Of a stretch of DNA of 64,000 bases, positions 1-9,728 are shown piece by piece. The position numbers and the translations under genes are program-made. Where the stretch lies: contig CAVSBE010000001.1 in NCBI GenBank assembly GCA_963726135.1, positions 248,001 to 312,000 on the forward strand, in the 5' to 3' direction. The stretch is from Bog-473 sp963726135. Its GTDB lineage: Bacteria > Actinomycetota > Acidimicrobiia > Acidimicrobiales > RAAP-2. Each line of letters starts with the position of its first letter. Within the stretch, counting starts at the first letter, position 1. The notes under the pieces were generated by a model that did no database searches, was not told the origin of the DNA, and saw only the letters and a list, made by a program, of their open reading frames with translations.

Positions 1-928
1 CCAAGATCATTCCCCCGATCAGCGCGAGGCCAAGGGGAAAGGTCCGTCGTACATAGCGGTGGAGGAGGCCGGGATCACCCGAGCGCTCAGCGAACAGAGA
101 GAGGGCGAGCAGGTACGGGATGACCATCATAGCGGAGCCAAGCAGAAACGCAGCGGAGAAGTAGGCGACGTCCGACGGTGAGATCAGGAGCGTTGCCGTC
201 AGTGGGACGATGTAATAGACCGAACTTATGGAGAGATTGAGTACGTGGTGCTGGAGCGAGAGTTTGCCAAACCGGCGTACGAGCGCTTCACGGTGAGCCA
301 GTGTTCCTTCTTCGGCACGGCTGTGTTCCAGCCCGAGCATGGGCATGCAAACGAAGAAGGCGACCACGAAGGACATCGCCCAGGCAAAGATCAGACCGGT
401 GCTGGTGCGCGTGGAAGCAAGGACCAGGACGCCGAGACAGGCGAGCTTCATGATGGAGCTGAGGCTGCCTCGCCAGAGCTGCGCCGCGGCGCGGTGCAGT
501 CCGACCGCCGCACCGTCGAGAGTGAGCCCCGCCATGGTTGCCACCGACCCGACGACGAAGAGGGCCGCCATAGCGGGATCTGCGCCGATTATTCGGAGAC
601 TCTGTCCGAGCCAGGGGGACAGCGCGATGGTGCCGATGGCCATGATCAGGACCACGAACGCAGCGATCGCGTTTCCGGTCGTGAAGAGAACGCGCCGCTC
701 CGTGACGTCGACCGATTCAATTTCCGCCAGGAGGAGCAGTGGGATCCCGAGTGCGCCGACGGCCGCCAGGAGTAACGCCGTGGAAGCCGCCGCGGCGGAG
801 AGACCGACTTCCGTCGGACCAAAGAGATGCGTCGCGGCCGCCCAGTAGACCAGGCCCATCAACGCAACTGCGCCCTGGTTGGCGACGAGATACCCGAACG
901 TGGTGAAAAGGCGTCGCAACTCTGCCAT
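1..928 (-). CDS. Polysaccharide/oligosaccharide flippase, partial (cut by window edge)
   Basis: The frame is open from an ATG at 928 to the window edge, giving about 309 residues without a stop. The translation is a string of hydrophobic segments, starting MAELRRLFTTFGYLVANQ and continuing with stretches such as VLFTTGNAIAAFVVLIMAIG and VYYIVPLTATLLI. This is the pattern of Wzx-like members of the MOP flippase superfamily, which move lipid-linked sugars across the cytoplasmic membrane. GGAGAG lies about 9-14 bases upstream of the ATG. The next genes on the same strand (glycosyltransferase, deacetylase) fit a surface polysaccharide cluster. The C-terminal third is missing because the window ends. 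The exact substrate cannot be told from sequence. Confidence 0.8.
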   Translation of the reverse strand, partial: MAELRRLFTTFGYLVANQGAVALMGLVYWAAATHLFGPTEVGLSAAAASTALLLAAVGALGIPLLLLAEIESVDVTERRVLFTTGNAIAAFVVLIMAIGTIALSPWLGQSLRIIGADPAMAALFVVGSVATMAGLTLDGAAVGLHRAAAQLWRGSLSSIMKLACLGVLVLASTRTSTGLIFAWAMSFVVAFFVCMPMLGLEHSRAEEGTLAHREALVRRFGKLSLQHHVLNLSISSVYYIVPLTATLLISPSDVAYFSAAFLLGSAMMVIPYLLALSLFAERSGDPGLLHRYVRRTFPLGLALIGGMIL

Positions 929-1642
929 GTGATGCGGCTCTCCGCCGCCATACCAATTCAGCATCGAGATTCCGAGCTTTGGGCTGCGACGGCCATCCTG
1001 CGAAGTCGGGGCGCGGCCGGTCACACGCCCGAACCATCGAAACCACGCCTGTGACCGCCGCACTGCACGAACAAATGCTACCGGCAGTTGGTGAGGTCTT
1101 CCTTTCAGAACACGCTCGTCCTCAACAAGAAACACGCCTCGGCTGAGTGGCGCCGTCCAACTGAGTGAAGCTCAGCGTGAAGAACGCTGAGCCGCCGAAT
1201 TTGAGAATCGAACTCTGCTCGTCGCCCGTTTCGCCGTGCTCTTTCGAGATGCCTTCGAACCTCGGCCGGGTGTCACGCTGGCCCTCTTGAAGGAACTCGT
1301 AGCCCGCTCACGGTCACGAGAGGCTCTCCGTGAAGATCTATCCCGCCACGGTGTTCAGGGTCCATGCCGCCGACGCTGGCCTCGGGACCAGAACGACGGG
1401 CTCAATCGGTCCTGATGGCGTTGGCGAGGGCTGTCACTCAATGCTTAACAAACATCAGCGAAAGCCCTGTTCATAGGGTACGCCATTGCGATCTCCCGTT
1501 CACGGGTGTGTGGCCCTCTGAATCCCGCCTACAGGCCGGCTCATCGTCAACTTTCTGTCCCTGCCGGCGGCGCGTGGTGCGCGGTTCCTGCCGACCGGAT
1601 GCTCCGGATGCTCCACTTGTTGTTCTAAAGTTGTTAATCGGC
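929..1642. other. Intergenic stretch with a strong hairpin
   Basis: I see no convincing gene between the flippase start and the end of the glycosyltransferase. The long open frame on the plus strand from 1364 is mostly antisense to the glycosyltransferase and does not resemble a protein. The only clear structure is a perfect 9-bp inverted repeat, GCTCAGCGT at 1170-1178 and ACGCTGAGC at 1184-1192, with a 5-base loop. It could terminate leftward transcription from the glycosyltransferase, but it has no T-tract. Confidence 0.5.
1170..1192. terminator. Hairpin downstream of the GT4 gene
   Basis: A perfect 9-bp stem (GCTCAGCGT / ACGCTGAGC) with loop GAAGA. It lies 450 bases past the glycosyltransferase stop and 240 bases before the flippase start. 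No T-run follows on either strand, so a terminator role is only a guess. Confidence 0.3.
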
Positions 1643-2761
1643 TCAGCGTGTGCCGCTCTCCGGACTCGCGCCAAGGATCTCCCCGTACAGGCCGAGGAGC
1701 TCGTCGACACAGTCGTCCCATGTCGGCAGATTCGGGGCGACGGGATCAGAACGGCGCGCCACGTCGGCCAACACCTCGGCCAGGGCGCGCGGTGGAGCGT
1801 CCACCGGCACGGCGACGGCGAGACCCTCGGCCGCCAGCTCCGACAGCCCGGAGGTGTCAGCCACGACCACCTTCCGCTCGAGGGCGAGGGCCTCCATGAC
1901 GGCGACCGGATGCGCCTCATAGTCGCTCATCAGGGCGAAGACGTCGCAGGATCGTACGAGCGCTCCGAGCGCCTCTCGCTGCGTGGCGTCGAACGAGGTG
2001 AAGGTCACGGCATGTTCGACCTGCAGCCGTGCCGCCAGGCGACGAAGTTCGAGCTCGAAAGGGCCCCGACCTATCACGGCCAGGTGGGCGTCGGGCGCCA
2101 GATCGATCAGGGCCGGCATCGCCTTGATCAAGCGATGATGTCCCTTCAACCGATCGAGCCGGCCGACAGTGCAGACGAGGGGCGAGCCCGTGACCTCGGG
2201 TGGCGACGCGCCCACCGGGAGGGCCTCTGCTCCGTTGCGGATAAGCCGGATCCTTTCCTGTTCGAGCCCGAGTCGTCGTGCCCATGTCTCAAGCTCGAAG
2301 TGACACACCGCGACCAGCCCCTTCGTCCGGCGGAGCAGAGGTCGCAGAGCCTGCCACTGCATCGGCCTGACCATCTTTCTCACACGACTGGAGTGGCCAC
2401 CGCCGTGGAACGTAGCCACCGTGGGAACCCCCGACCGTTGGGCCGCCATGAGTGCCATGGGGGGCAGGAAGTTGTTCACACCTTGCACATGGACGAGGTC
2501 GTAGCTTCCCTCTCTAATCTCCCGGATCAGCGCGGGCGAGACGTAGAGATCAGATCTCCTGGGCCACGCACGATACCGTCGCACGGTCAGCAGTCCCTCG
2601 TGTTCCAGCGGTGGTAGCTCGCCCGTGAGGTCGGTCGTGAGCACAGTCAGGTCGAGTCCTTTTGCGGCGATCCTCGGCGCGACCTCGTGGACGTGACTCT
2701 CGACTCCACCCACGTAGGGCGAGTACCGGGAAGTTACCATGGCGACGCGAACCGGGCTCAT
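1643..2761 (-). CDS. Family 4 glycosyltransferase
   Basis: A 372-residue protein with the GT-B fold signatures of GT4 enzymes. The N-terminal VTSRYSPYVGGVESHVHEVA is the acceptor-side loop and YDLVHVQGVNNFLPPMAL the first-domain core. VGRLDRLKGHHRLIKAM opens the nucleotide-sugar domain, and the EAHPVAVMEALAL segment is the E-x7-E donor-binding motif. It should transfer a sugar from a nucleotide donor to a growing lipid-linked glycan at the inner face of the membrane. The deacetylase gene ends 24 bases upstream, so the two are probably co-transcribed. Donor and acceptor are unknown. Confidence 0.88.
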   Translation of the reverse strand: MSPVRVAMVTSRYSPYVGGVESHVHEVAPRIAAKGLDLTVLTTDLTGELPPLEHEGLLTVRRYRAWPRRSDLYVSPALIREIREGSYDLVHVQGVNNFLPPMALMAAQRSGVPTVATFHGGGHSSRVRKMVRPMQWQALRPLLRRTKGLVAVCHFELETWARRLGLEQERIRLIRNGAEALPVGASPPEVTGSPLVCTVGRLDRLKGHHRLIKAMPALIDLAPDAHLAVIGRGPFELELRRLAARLQVEHAVTFTSFDATQREALGALVRSCDVFALMSDYEAHPVAVMEALALERKVVVADTSGLSELAAEGLAVAVPVDAPPRALAEVLADVARRSDPVAPNLPTWDDCVDELLGLYGEILGASPESGTR

Positions 2762-2785
2762 TGTTCTTTGAAAGAGGCTTGGAGA

Positions 2786-3704
2786 TCAGTGACTGGGTAC
2801 CAGTCTCCAGCGCTCCAGGGTCGCCCTGAAACGAAGTCGACTCCAGTTCTTCACGGCGCGGCGCGGGAGGCGGAACGGGTCCGACGTGGAGCTGGCGTTG
2901 CCCGGGATGGTGGTGCATGCCGTTTCAAAGCCCGCCGAGCGCACAGCGTCGACCGAGTGGTCGTCGAAGGCATCCTTGCCCCCGAAGGGGTAGGCGAAGT
3001 GTAAGACCGCCTGACCGCTCAATCGCTCCAACTGCTCCTTTGAGGAAGAGATCATCTGCTGCTGATCCGCTGCTTCAAGGCCCCGAAGCCGCACGTGGTC
3101 GACAGTGTGGTCACCGATCGTCACCACGTTGGAGGCCGCCAACTGGACGAACTCGGAAGGCGTCAGCGGTCGAGCATCAGGGGGCGGCGGAGCAGAAATC
3201 CCCCACTGCTCCGAGACGGCATCGAGGACACGGTGGATCTCCGTCACCGGAAGCGGTAGTAGGTGGCGACGCACCGACTGGAGATCCTTCCTTCTACCAA
3301 ACGTACCGAGTCCGATGCGGACGGTTCCTACACCTGCCGGCAGAGCGATCTCACTGATTGCAGATGGACGCGAACGTAGGAGCGTGCCCAGGCGATCCCA
3401 CCAGAACCCGGTCTGGCTGCCAAGCACACCGCTGGTCACGAAGATGGTAATGGGAACCCCCTTTGCTTCCGCGATCGGCACTGCGTTGATCAGATTGTCC
3501 GCATACCCATCATCGAAGGTCACGACAATCCGCGGCCGGGGCGACGGAATGAGACAGTTCGGCGAGCGTCGAGGGCTCACCGTACCGACCGACCTCGTCG
3601 AGATGTGCAGCAAATCTGGCTGGGGTCACGCAGAGGGTGAAGGGATCGTCGACACCTTCAGCAATCCGGTGATAGAAGAGAATGCGCGAATCAGCGGACT
3701 TCAT
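2786..3704 (-). pseudogene. Polysaccharide deacetylase, one frameshift
   Basis: Two frames together make one NodB-type deacetylase. The N-terminal part, MKSADSRILFYHRIAEG then FAAHLDEVGRYGEPSTLAEL, is read from the ATG at 3704. The catalytic part continues in the next frame with IVVTFDDGYADNLINAVP (metal-binding FDDGY), VVTIGDHTVDHVRL (the usual H-x-x-x-H metal site) and FAYPFGGKDAF. The frames join near 3530-3545, in the run TCGCCCCGGCC; one base too many is the simplest explanation. An intact enzyme would remove N-acetyl groups from surface polysaccharide. It sits just upstream of the GT4 gene. Either a real recent mutation or a homopolymer sequencing error. Confidence 0.8.
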
Positions 3705-3715
3705 GCCGATCCGCC

Positions 3716-3922
3716 CTAGAGCTCCGGACATCCGGCGAAGGAGTCCAACGTCTTCTGGCAGAGCTTCTCCACGTCCGGGCGCAGATCGGTCTCGCTAGAG
3801 ACTCCGGGCTGTCGACGCACTCTGGAAGCGACTGAGCGGGCGGGCAGCGCCATTCCGACGAAGTCACAGATTGCCTCCGCAATACTCTTTGGAGAATTGC
3901 AAGCTTGGTCGTAGCGATTCAT
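3716..3922 (-). pseudogene. Possible sulfotransferase C-terminal remnant
   Basis: A 68-residue frame, with the segment SPKSIAEAICDFVGMALPARS, resembles the part of sulfotransferases after the RYE-D motif, where an Arg/Tyr-rich strand is followed by a helix leading to CDF-G. The end CQKTLDSFAGCPEL also fits. No PAPS-binding 5' loop is found upstream, and the frame closes within a few codons. I read it as a truncated relic; the similarity is weak and from memory. Confidence 0.3.
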
Positions 3923-4410
3923 CCGGATACGTTCATCAGACTAGAAGTGCTGTTGGAAGTCAAGCTGATTCCGAGTCCACCAGAACAAGCGCGGGCGCGT
4001 CGATGGGAGACAGCTCTCTCGCTCATCAGACTGATTACTGTCTCACGCGTCTCGGTGGCAGGACCTCGACACCGCCAGTCCAGCCGGTCATTTCGCAAAC
4101 CTGGTTGCAGATCTCGATCGGATTGTCGTCGCCGAACCACTTGATATTGGAGTACGCGACCTCGTTGTAAGTGTACGAAGCACTCGCTTTCACCGGTTCG
4201 GCAAAGTCCATGACTTCCACGGCTCGGTCACTCTCGGCTGAAGGTTTCGCTGCGACTGGTAGGAAGATTCTACCGTGACGAGTCCGCCGAATTCCGTTCG
4301 AAGGTGATTTCTGTTGTGGTTTCGTTGTTCCGCGCCCGCACAAGAGATTCAGCGCAATGATGGCAAAGGTTTGTGGCTGAGATTAGGGGCGGCCTAGGGT
4401 ACGTCCCATC
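3923..4410. other. Gap with unassigned minus-strand open frame
   Basis: A minus-strand frame at 4035-4343 could encode about 100 residues, ending with a tryptophan-rich stretch that includes NPIEICNQVCEMTGWTGG. Its codon pattern looks more protein-like than the other frames, but I do not recognise the family and no ribosome site supports its start. It may be the tail of a decayed gene. The last 100 bases hold the promoter side of the rightward GT4 gene. Confidence 0.35.
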
Positions 4411-5625
4411 GTGCGAGTACTAATGGTGTCGCAGTTCTATCCCCCAATCGCGGGTGGGCAAGAGCACCATGTTCGAACCTTGGCGCACGCCCTGGTGGAC
4501 CGTGGCCATCGCGTCGAGGTCGTCACCGTCGCCACGGATGGTCCTGCAGGAACGACTCTCGACGGGGCTGTGCCCCTGCACCACATCCGGACGACTGCCC
4601 AACGTCTGCCCCGCCTCTACGCCGACCCGGTGCGGCCGCATGCGATGCCGATCATGGACCCTGGGTTTCGGAGCGCAATCGCGCGACTGCTGGCTGGCGG
4701 CAAGTTTGAAATCGTGCATGCTCACGACTGGAGCGTCGGCTCGGCTATCGGCCCGGCCCGGCACGCTGGGGTGCCCGTTGTGCTTACCCAGCACGAGTAC
4801 AGCCATGTCTGCGCCACCAAGCGACTTATGCGCGGCGGTGATCACGTCTGTCCAGGCCCGACACCGATTGCCTGCGTCCGCTGTTCGTCATCATGGTACG
4901 GACCAGTGGTCGGCCCGGGCGTTGCACTGACGAACGCTCTCGCCCGCCGAACCCGCACCAGACATGTGGACGCCTTCATCCCGGTCAGCTCGGTCGTAGC
5001 GATCAACACCGGGCTACCTGGACGGAGTCCCTATGTGGTCATCCCAAATTTTGTTCCCGACGACCTTCTGGTGAACAAGCCCGTCCCGAATCCTGATGGG
5101 CCGATCGTCTTCGCCGGAGTACTGAGTCGGGACAAGGGCATAGAAGTGCTGCTCGAGGCACACCGACGACTCGACGGCCTTCGCCGCCTCGTGCTGGCCG
5201 GACGGGTACTCGACGACACGCCACTCGATCTATCGGGCGAAGTGGAGCTGCGCGGATTGCTCGACCACCCGTCGGTCATCGACCTCATGCGGACGGCCAG
5301 TGTCGTGGTTGTTCCTTCGATTGTGCAGGACTGCTGCCCGACCGTGGTCCTCGAGGCAATGGCCGTCGGCCGACCGGTCGTGGCGGCTGCAAGTGGGGGG
5401 ATAGTCGACCTCGTGGACGACGGCGTCACAGGACTCCTCGTTCCCCCCGGGGACCCCATCGCGCTCTCCACGGCGCTGTCGACGGTCCTGGACGACCCCC
5501 AACGGGCCTCGGCTATGGGCCAGGCCGCGAGCACTCGGGCGCGCTCGTTCACTGCGTCCGCGGTGGTGAGGAAGATCGAGGAGCTCTACACCGCCCTGGT
5601 CGCGGGGCGGCCGCTTCCCGCCTGA
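4411..5625 (+). CDS. Family 4 glycosyltransferase (rightward)
   Basis: A 404-residue GT4 enzyme starting at a GTG. Clear marks are the N-terminal MVSQFYPPIAGGQEHHV glycine loop, IVHAHDWSVG, the second-domain opening VFAGVLSRDKGIEVLLEAH, and QDCCPTVVLEAMAVGRPVV (E-x7-E donor site) followed by GLLVPPGDP. It resembles glycosyltransferases of glycogen-like or capsular pathways. It is transcribed away from the leftward polysaccharide genes, so it has its own promoter. The opening ATG/GTG region has no strong ribosome site, and an alternative start is not obvious. Sugar specificity is unknown. Confidence 0.88.
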   Translation: MRVLMVSQFYPPIAGGQEHHVRTLAHALVDRGHRVEVVTVATDGPAGTTLDGAVPLHHIRTTAQRLPRLYADPVRPHAMPIMDPGFRSAIARLLAGGKFEIVHAHDWSVGSAIGPARHAGVPVVLTQHEYSHVCATKRLMRGGDHVCPGPTPIACVRCSSSWYGPVVGPGVALTNALARRTRTRHVDAFIPVSSVVAINTGLPGRSPYVVIPNFVPDDLLVNKPVPNPDGPIVFAGVLSRDKGIEVLLEAHRRLDGLRRLVLAGRVLDDTPLDLSGEVELRGLLDHPSVIDLMRTASVVVVPSIVQDCCPTVVLEAMAVGRPVVAAASGGIVDLVDDGVTGLLVPPGDPIALSTALSTVLDDPQRASAMGQAASTRARSFTASAVVRKIEELYTALVAGRPLPA

Positions 5626-6024
5626 CGTCCTCGCCCGCTCGGCGGTGCTCGCTTTCCCTGGAGCGCCGACGCGAGGACCCGGGGTGGACACTGAGCACGC
5701 GGGGGACCCGCACGAATTCTTCGTACGATGCCGAGATTGCCCAGCCGGCGCAGATCCCGGTGAGGCCCCACACCGCCCCATCTACCGCGGAGCCGGCCAC
5801 TTCCGCCATGGTTCCAATCGCCATCACCTTGAACGCGTTGCGACATGCGGCCCTGAGTCCGACAGATGGACACGTAATGGTCCTTCACGACATGGGCGGG
5901 CCGACCAGGATCATGAGCCGCCTCCCAGCGTTTGAAGAATTCCACCTATCGCAACCCCTTGGCCCATTGCGCGACCAAAGGAAGGCCAGGGCTTCTGCAT
6001 CACGACTAGGGGAGCGGCGAGCAC
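5626..6024. other. Gap without recognisable gene
   Basis: About 400 bases between the glycosyltransferase and the convergent lipoprotein gene. Short open frames exist on both strands, but none has a ribosome site or family resemblance. Confidence 0.5.
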
Positions 6025-7047
6025 TCAGCCGATGGACAACACCGCGACGAAGTCACGGGTCCAGCCGATCTCGCACTGGTCGGCAGGACGGTTCTGTCCA
6101 GGGATCTGGGCCACCAGCGGAGCCCCCGGGGTCGCTGCGGTGTCCATTTGCACCCATTCCGGGTTGATGTCCAACTCCATCGCTCTCATAGCTCCGGCAT
6201 TGATCAACGCGGTGGCCAGGTCAACCGGAACGGTCGACAAGCTCGCCGCGTAGAGGAGATCGCCAGAGGGGTCCTCTCCCAGTGCGCTCCGAGCCACCAA
6301 CGATCCACCGCCGAGTGTGGCACCCCACGCCGAGCTCGCATTGATCTGTGAGCTTGGTTGACCGCCTTCGATGAGGGGAGGCAAGTTCTGGCGGACACTG
6401 TCAATGCTGGCGCCGGGTGGTGGCATGTCCTGACCCCAGACACCTACGTAGCCCACCCCAGCGGTGTCGATGACCAGGCTTGCCAGGCCGTTCGTCAGAG
6501 GTGTCAAGACTTGGCCGTCGACCTCGAATCCTCCCGCCCCGGCGCTCGCCTTGAACCCTCCGTTGAAGCACGCAAGGAGGAGGGGCTGCTCTGACGCTCC
6601 GATCGCCGGACCGGAGTCTGGCCCGATCACCGCCTGACCCGTCGGCGGGTCCTGACTCCCGACGTGCAGGCTGAAGTCCACGTGATTGTGCAGAAATCGC
6701 ACGACCGTGACTTGAGTTCCATCGGCCTGAGGGTACGTCCGGTCGTCGATCGCGATCCCCCACGGTCCGGTGCTAAGGGTGCTCCAGCCTGGTTCTTCAG
6801 GAGCGGACGTCGTGGTAGTCGTGGGCGGACTCGTCGTGGTTGTTCTTGGCGGAGACGTGGGCGTACTCGCCCGGCTCCCTTCGGGCCCCGGTCGAGCCGA
6901 GGTCACAGGCGATTTCGTTGGGGCTGTAGCGCCACGATTGGCGGTCGGACTCGTTGAACACGAGCTGACTAGCGCCGCCGCGGCTGCGATCGCGATCAGA
7001 CCCAATCTACGGCCCCCTCGGCGCCGACCATCCTGGTCTGATCTCAT
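6025..7047 (-). CDS. Lipoprotein with phosphodiester glycosidase (NAGPA-like) domain
   Basis: From the ATG at 7047 the protein opens with MRSDQDGRRRGGRRLG, a hydrophobic stretch and a lipobox ending in SSC, so it should be lipid-anchored outside the membrane. A Thr/Pro-rich linker follows. The C-terminal half has the features of the phosphodiester glycosidase family: LLLACFNGGF, an extended beta-rich core, then ALINAGAMRAMELDINPEW. The FNGGF and MELD motifs are typical active-site regions. A longer in-frame start at 7182 exists but would put 45 residues before the signal sequence. The likely substrate is a phosphodiester-linked sugar in the envelope, in line with the neighbouring glycan genes. 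Confidence 0.72.
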   Translation of the reverse strand: MRSDQDGRRRGGRRLGLIAIAAAAALVSSCSTSPTANRGATAPTKSPVTSARPGPEGSRASTPTSPPRTTTTSPPTTTTTSAPEEPGWSTLSTGPWGIAIDDRTYPQADGTQVTVVRFLHNHVDFSLHVGSQDPPTGQAVIGPDSGPAIGASEQPLLLACFNGGFKASAGAGGFEVDGQVLTPLTNGLASLVIDTAGVGYVGVWGQDMPPPGASIDSVRQNLPPLIEGGQPSSQINASSAWGATLGGGSLVARSALGEDPSGDLLYAASLSTVPVDLATALINAGAMRAMELDINPEWVQMDTAATPGAPLVAQIPGQNRPADQCEIGWTRDFVAVLSIG

Positions 7048-7331
7048 CAAGATTGGTGTCGTGGCATCGAAACGGCCGAGATCCCTCTTGAGGCTTGGCA
7101 CCAACGCAAATGTACGTGTCAATTCGACGGCGGGATGAAGGTACCGTTCCGTGAATCCGCGCGACCGATGGACCCCGATCAAGTACAGCTCCGATGGCGA
7201 GGCCGAGGTGGCCGAGTGCGCCTACAAGGAACGCCGGCTCATCATCCGGCGCAGCCTTCTGATTGGCCGCCAAGCCACCTTGGAGGTCGAGCTGGCGATT
7301 TGGCGGCGGGGTGGTACCGAAACTCGTGAGG

Positions 7332-8207
7332 TTAGCCCCGATGGCATGGTCCACGCGGCTTCAGTGCAATGGCGACCACGCCCGTGTCTTCTTGTCGACC
7401 AAGGTCTGGCTTCAAAGGCTCAGCGCGCCCTATGAACGCGAGCGCTTCGGGATAGGTGCCGCGAAACGCGTGAAAGCCGCAATTGAGATCGACGTCGTCC
7501 ACGATCACCGCGCCTCCATGCGTGAGGGCGGCCCAAGCGTGTTCCAGCTCGAACATCAGGTTGCGCTGGGTGTGCCTGCTGTCGTGTACGAACAGGTCGA
7601 TCGTTCGGAGTTCGGACAGGAGTGGGCGGAGCCTTCGTCGACTCGAGCCGGAGACGTACGTCCATAAGGGGCGGAGCCGGTCAGGAACCGCCATACCGAT
7701 CTGATCGTGGATTTCGGGCTCCCCTGGCGGTGGGAGATCGATGCTCCAGAGATGACCATGCCCATTCTCGGCGATGGCTTCGAGGACGAAGCGGGTCGTG
7801 ATGCCGCGCGCAACTCCGGTCTCGAGCAGGTGCTCAGGCTGCAAGTGCAACGTCATGCAGTAGACAATCCGCGCCAGAGCCGTGTCGCCATCCGCCCAAC
7901 CCTCTTTGCCGAAGGCGCCGCGTCCGACTTCGCTCACCCGAGCCTGCACGGAGGTGATGATTTCCCACCACATCGCTTCGAACCGCTCGTGGGTAGGGCA
8001 AGGCCAAGGTGCACCGATCGCCTCGTGCAATTTCGCTTCCCATTCGTCGTCGATTGCATACGGACACGGAGGCCACGGCATGAAGTCCGGGCCGTGTGAC
8101 CCTTTTGATCGGTGTTCGCTCCGTTCCGCCCAGCGCTCACGAACGGAGATCGCCCATTCGATCGGACTGCTGGACAAGCTCTTGAGTTCTCGGCTGAAAT
8201 TCATCAT
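7332..8207 (-). CDS. Class I SAM-dependent methyltransferase
   Basis: A protein of about 291 residues from the double ATG at 8207. The segment LLETGVARGITTRFVLEAI is the glycine-rich SAM-binding loop (motif I). GHLWSIDLPPPGEP carries the acidic residue for the ribose hydroxyls. IDLFVHDSRHTQRNLMFELEHAWAAL followed by GGAVIVDDVDLN is the motif seen in Methyltransf_24 proteins of cell-surface sugar clusters. A further 33 codons are open upstream, but the double ATG is the better start. The acceptor may be a sugar or sugar precursor. Confidence 0.75.
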   Translation of the reverse strand: MMNFSRELKSLSSSPIEWAISVRERWAERSEHRSKGSHGPDFMPWPPCPYAIDDEWEAKLHEAIGAPWPCPTHERFEAMWWEIITSVQARVSEVGRGAFGKEGWADGDTALARIVYCMTLHLQPEHLLETGVARGITTRFVLEAIAENGHGHLWSIDLPPPGEPEIHDQIGMAVPDRLRPLWTYVSGSSRRRLRPLLSELRTIDLFVHDSRHTQRNLMFELEHAWAALTHGGAVIVDDVDLNCGFHAFRGTYPEALAFIGRAEPLKPDLGRQEDTGVVAIALKPRGPCHRG

Positions 8208-8428
8208 CGTTCCGACCTGACGAAATCGAAGGGATGCCCAGTTCGCAACCAGGTTATCCCGCCCGAGGGAACGAATGTCTCGTGCTTGGTCCCAGTCTGA
8301 AGGCAACGTGCGAACGTATCCTTAGGGGCCTCTCCCGTTCGCTGCGACGTGCTCCGGCGACGGCGGCTTGACTAGCTTCCGGCCGTAAGCCCCGTCCAGA
8401 TTCCGCTGATCCGACATGACTACTCACG

Positions 8429-8770
8429 CTATGCGTGTTGCGGGACCGCCCCGTGCCCTGGGGAAGAAGTACGAGAAATGGGGGGCTGCCCCACCGGATC
8501 GACTACGTCGCACAGTATGAACGAACCCGTCGCACATGCGCGATCGGGACACATCATTCGGTGCTTCTTCCAGCGGAAGGTGATCGGTGTGCCGCCGAAG
8601 GGCAGGTCGACGTAGCAGATCATCGGACGGTCCTTGACCCATGCCCGACCCCCCACGGCCCGGGCATCTCTGATCTTGGACCAGCCGTTCGATGGTGATC
8701 TCACCCGCAGGTCCGCAACGGCGTAGGAGAGGACGCGGACGCCTTTGATCCAACGAGATGGGAGACGATC
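8429..8770 (-). pseudogene. ISL3-family transposase N-terminal remnant
   Basis: Reading leftward, the frame gives GVRVLSYAVADL, then KDRPMICYVDLPFGGTPIT, then RWKKHRMMCPDRACATGSF. This matches the zinc-finger region at the start of ISL3 transposases, where the second C-x4-C pair of the finger follows a conserved 'LP-G-PV-L-W-KR-W-CP' pattern. The first cysteine pair lies across a frame change near 8690. The catalytic DDE domain is absent, because the frame ends at 8429. It is therefore a broken IS remnant just outside the island. Confidence 0.6.
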
Positions 8771-9008
8771 TCGCTAGGATCGACGTACACAGAGGCGTGG
8801 AGGACCTTGTTTTCACTCAATCAAGACTGAGGCGCCTCTGCTTCAGTCGCGGATGACCCCCTGGTCCCCTTGGACCTCCCCGGTCAGGACCTACCGCTCA
8901 CACGGGAGCGAGACCCCGCAGAAACCGGGAGATCCGCTGTAGCACGGTAGCCCGACGTACTCGGCTCACCGGCGCCTGTCTCGCTGCAAAAGTTGCAAAG
9001 GTCCCGAG

Positions 9009-9050
9009 TGGAGGTGATGGGATTTGAACCCACGGCCTCTACATTGCGAA
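9009..9050 (-). repeat. tRNA-Ala 3'-end copy (left att site of E2)
   Basis: These bases align along their full length with the last 42 transcribed bases of the tRNA-Ala gene at 35101-35142. The T-stem differs but stays paired (GGGTTCAAATCCC), and the anticodon loop TTCGCAA is kept. The first half of a tRNA is missing. This is the arrangement left when an element inserts into a tRNA 3' end. Confidence 0.7.
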
Positions 9051-9152
9051 AGTACGGTTCTCAGCGTTTTGACCAGGTCCTTTCCGAGGACTTTCCTGGT
9101 AGTTGCGTTTTCGATCCCCTCAGGTTCCCTTACGACCCCTCTCCTTCCCTCT

Positions 9153-9175
9153 CGATAAAGACACGTAAAGACACG
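9153..9175 (+). repeat. Arm-like paired repeat, E2 left
   Basis: The sequence contains AAAGACACGTAAAGACACG, two copies of a 10-base unit. It is the most diverged member of a set of four; the other three read AAGGTCACGTARGGTCACG. It lies 103 bases inside the tRNA copy, the same place as in the second element (102 bases). Arm-type integrase binding sites have this layout, but binding is inferred. Confidence 0.55.
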
Positions 9176-9274
9176 CTCGGACAGCCTCTCGTGGGGCTTG
9201 GCCACGGATCGGTACTCACGTTCGATCGGCAGGCTCTCACACTGCGCAGCGAATGGCGCTCGTTCCCCTTGACG

Positions 9275-9350
9275 ACGATCACGTTCTTCGGTGAGCAGCA
9301 AGACATCACCAACCCTGAAGCGGCGGTGCTTGTTGCCGGGCAGACGACGG
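9275..9350 (-). pseudogene. Excisionase/MerR-like DNA-binding scrap
   Basis: The minus strand reads FRRLPGNKHRRFRVGDVLLL. This matches the wing and helix of excisionase-type winged-helix domains (pattern GG-HRRFR-DVL). A homologous but one-base-shifted copy lies near 29080-29160, in the other element. Everything before and after is scrambled. In actinobacterial integrative elements xis normally sits next to int beside attP, so this is the expected place for it. Confidence 0.45.
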
Positions 9351-9728
9351 AACGCCCATGTTCTGTCCGCCAGCAGCCAGACTCTCAGCAAGCAACCACA
9401 TGGCGCCGAGGACGCAGTCCACTCTCACCTTGGCAAGGTGTTGGAATTGGTCTTTCTGGTCTGCACCAGTCTCGTGAAGTGAGATTCCGTCCACCCGGTT
9501 TCTAACCCGTCCATCCAGTCCGTCGCTGTAGTAGAGCGGTCTACTGTTTCGCGAGAGTCGACGATCAGCGAGGTATGGATACCGCCGCACATCGCAAGGC
9601 GGGCGCCTGCGGAACCCGTCCGAATGTCCAGCGTCCGGCTTAAGGGGGGCTCGGATTTTGATGCCCGACGGGGCGTCGCAATTTCGAGTACTCGATAGGG
9701 AGGCTCATTCGATCTCAGTCACAGAACA
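9351..9728. other. Gap without recognisable gene
   Basis: Between the excisionase-like scrap and the end of the ice-binding gene there are only short open frames on both strands. I see no promoter, repeat or family resemblance here; it is probably eroded element backbone. Confidence 0.45.

Noticed and set aside
1364..2617. Long plus-strand open frame (417 residues)
   Set aside because: Antisense to the GT4 gene; the residue pattern is the reverse-frame shadow seen in GC-rich DNA and no family is matched.
8993..9505. Plus-strand frame of 170 residues over the left element end
   Set aside because: It begins in the tRNA copy; the only family match is the minus-strand excisionase-like scrap.
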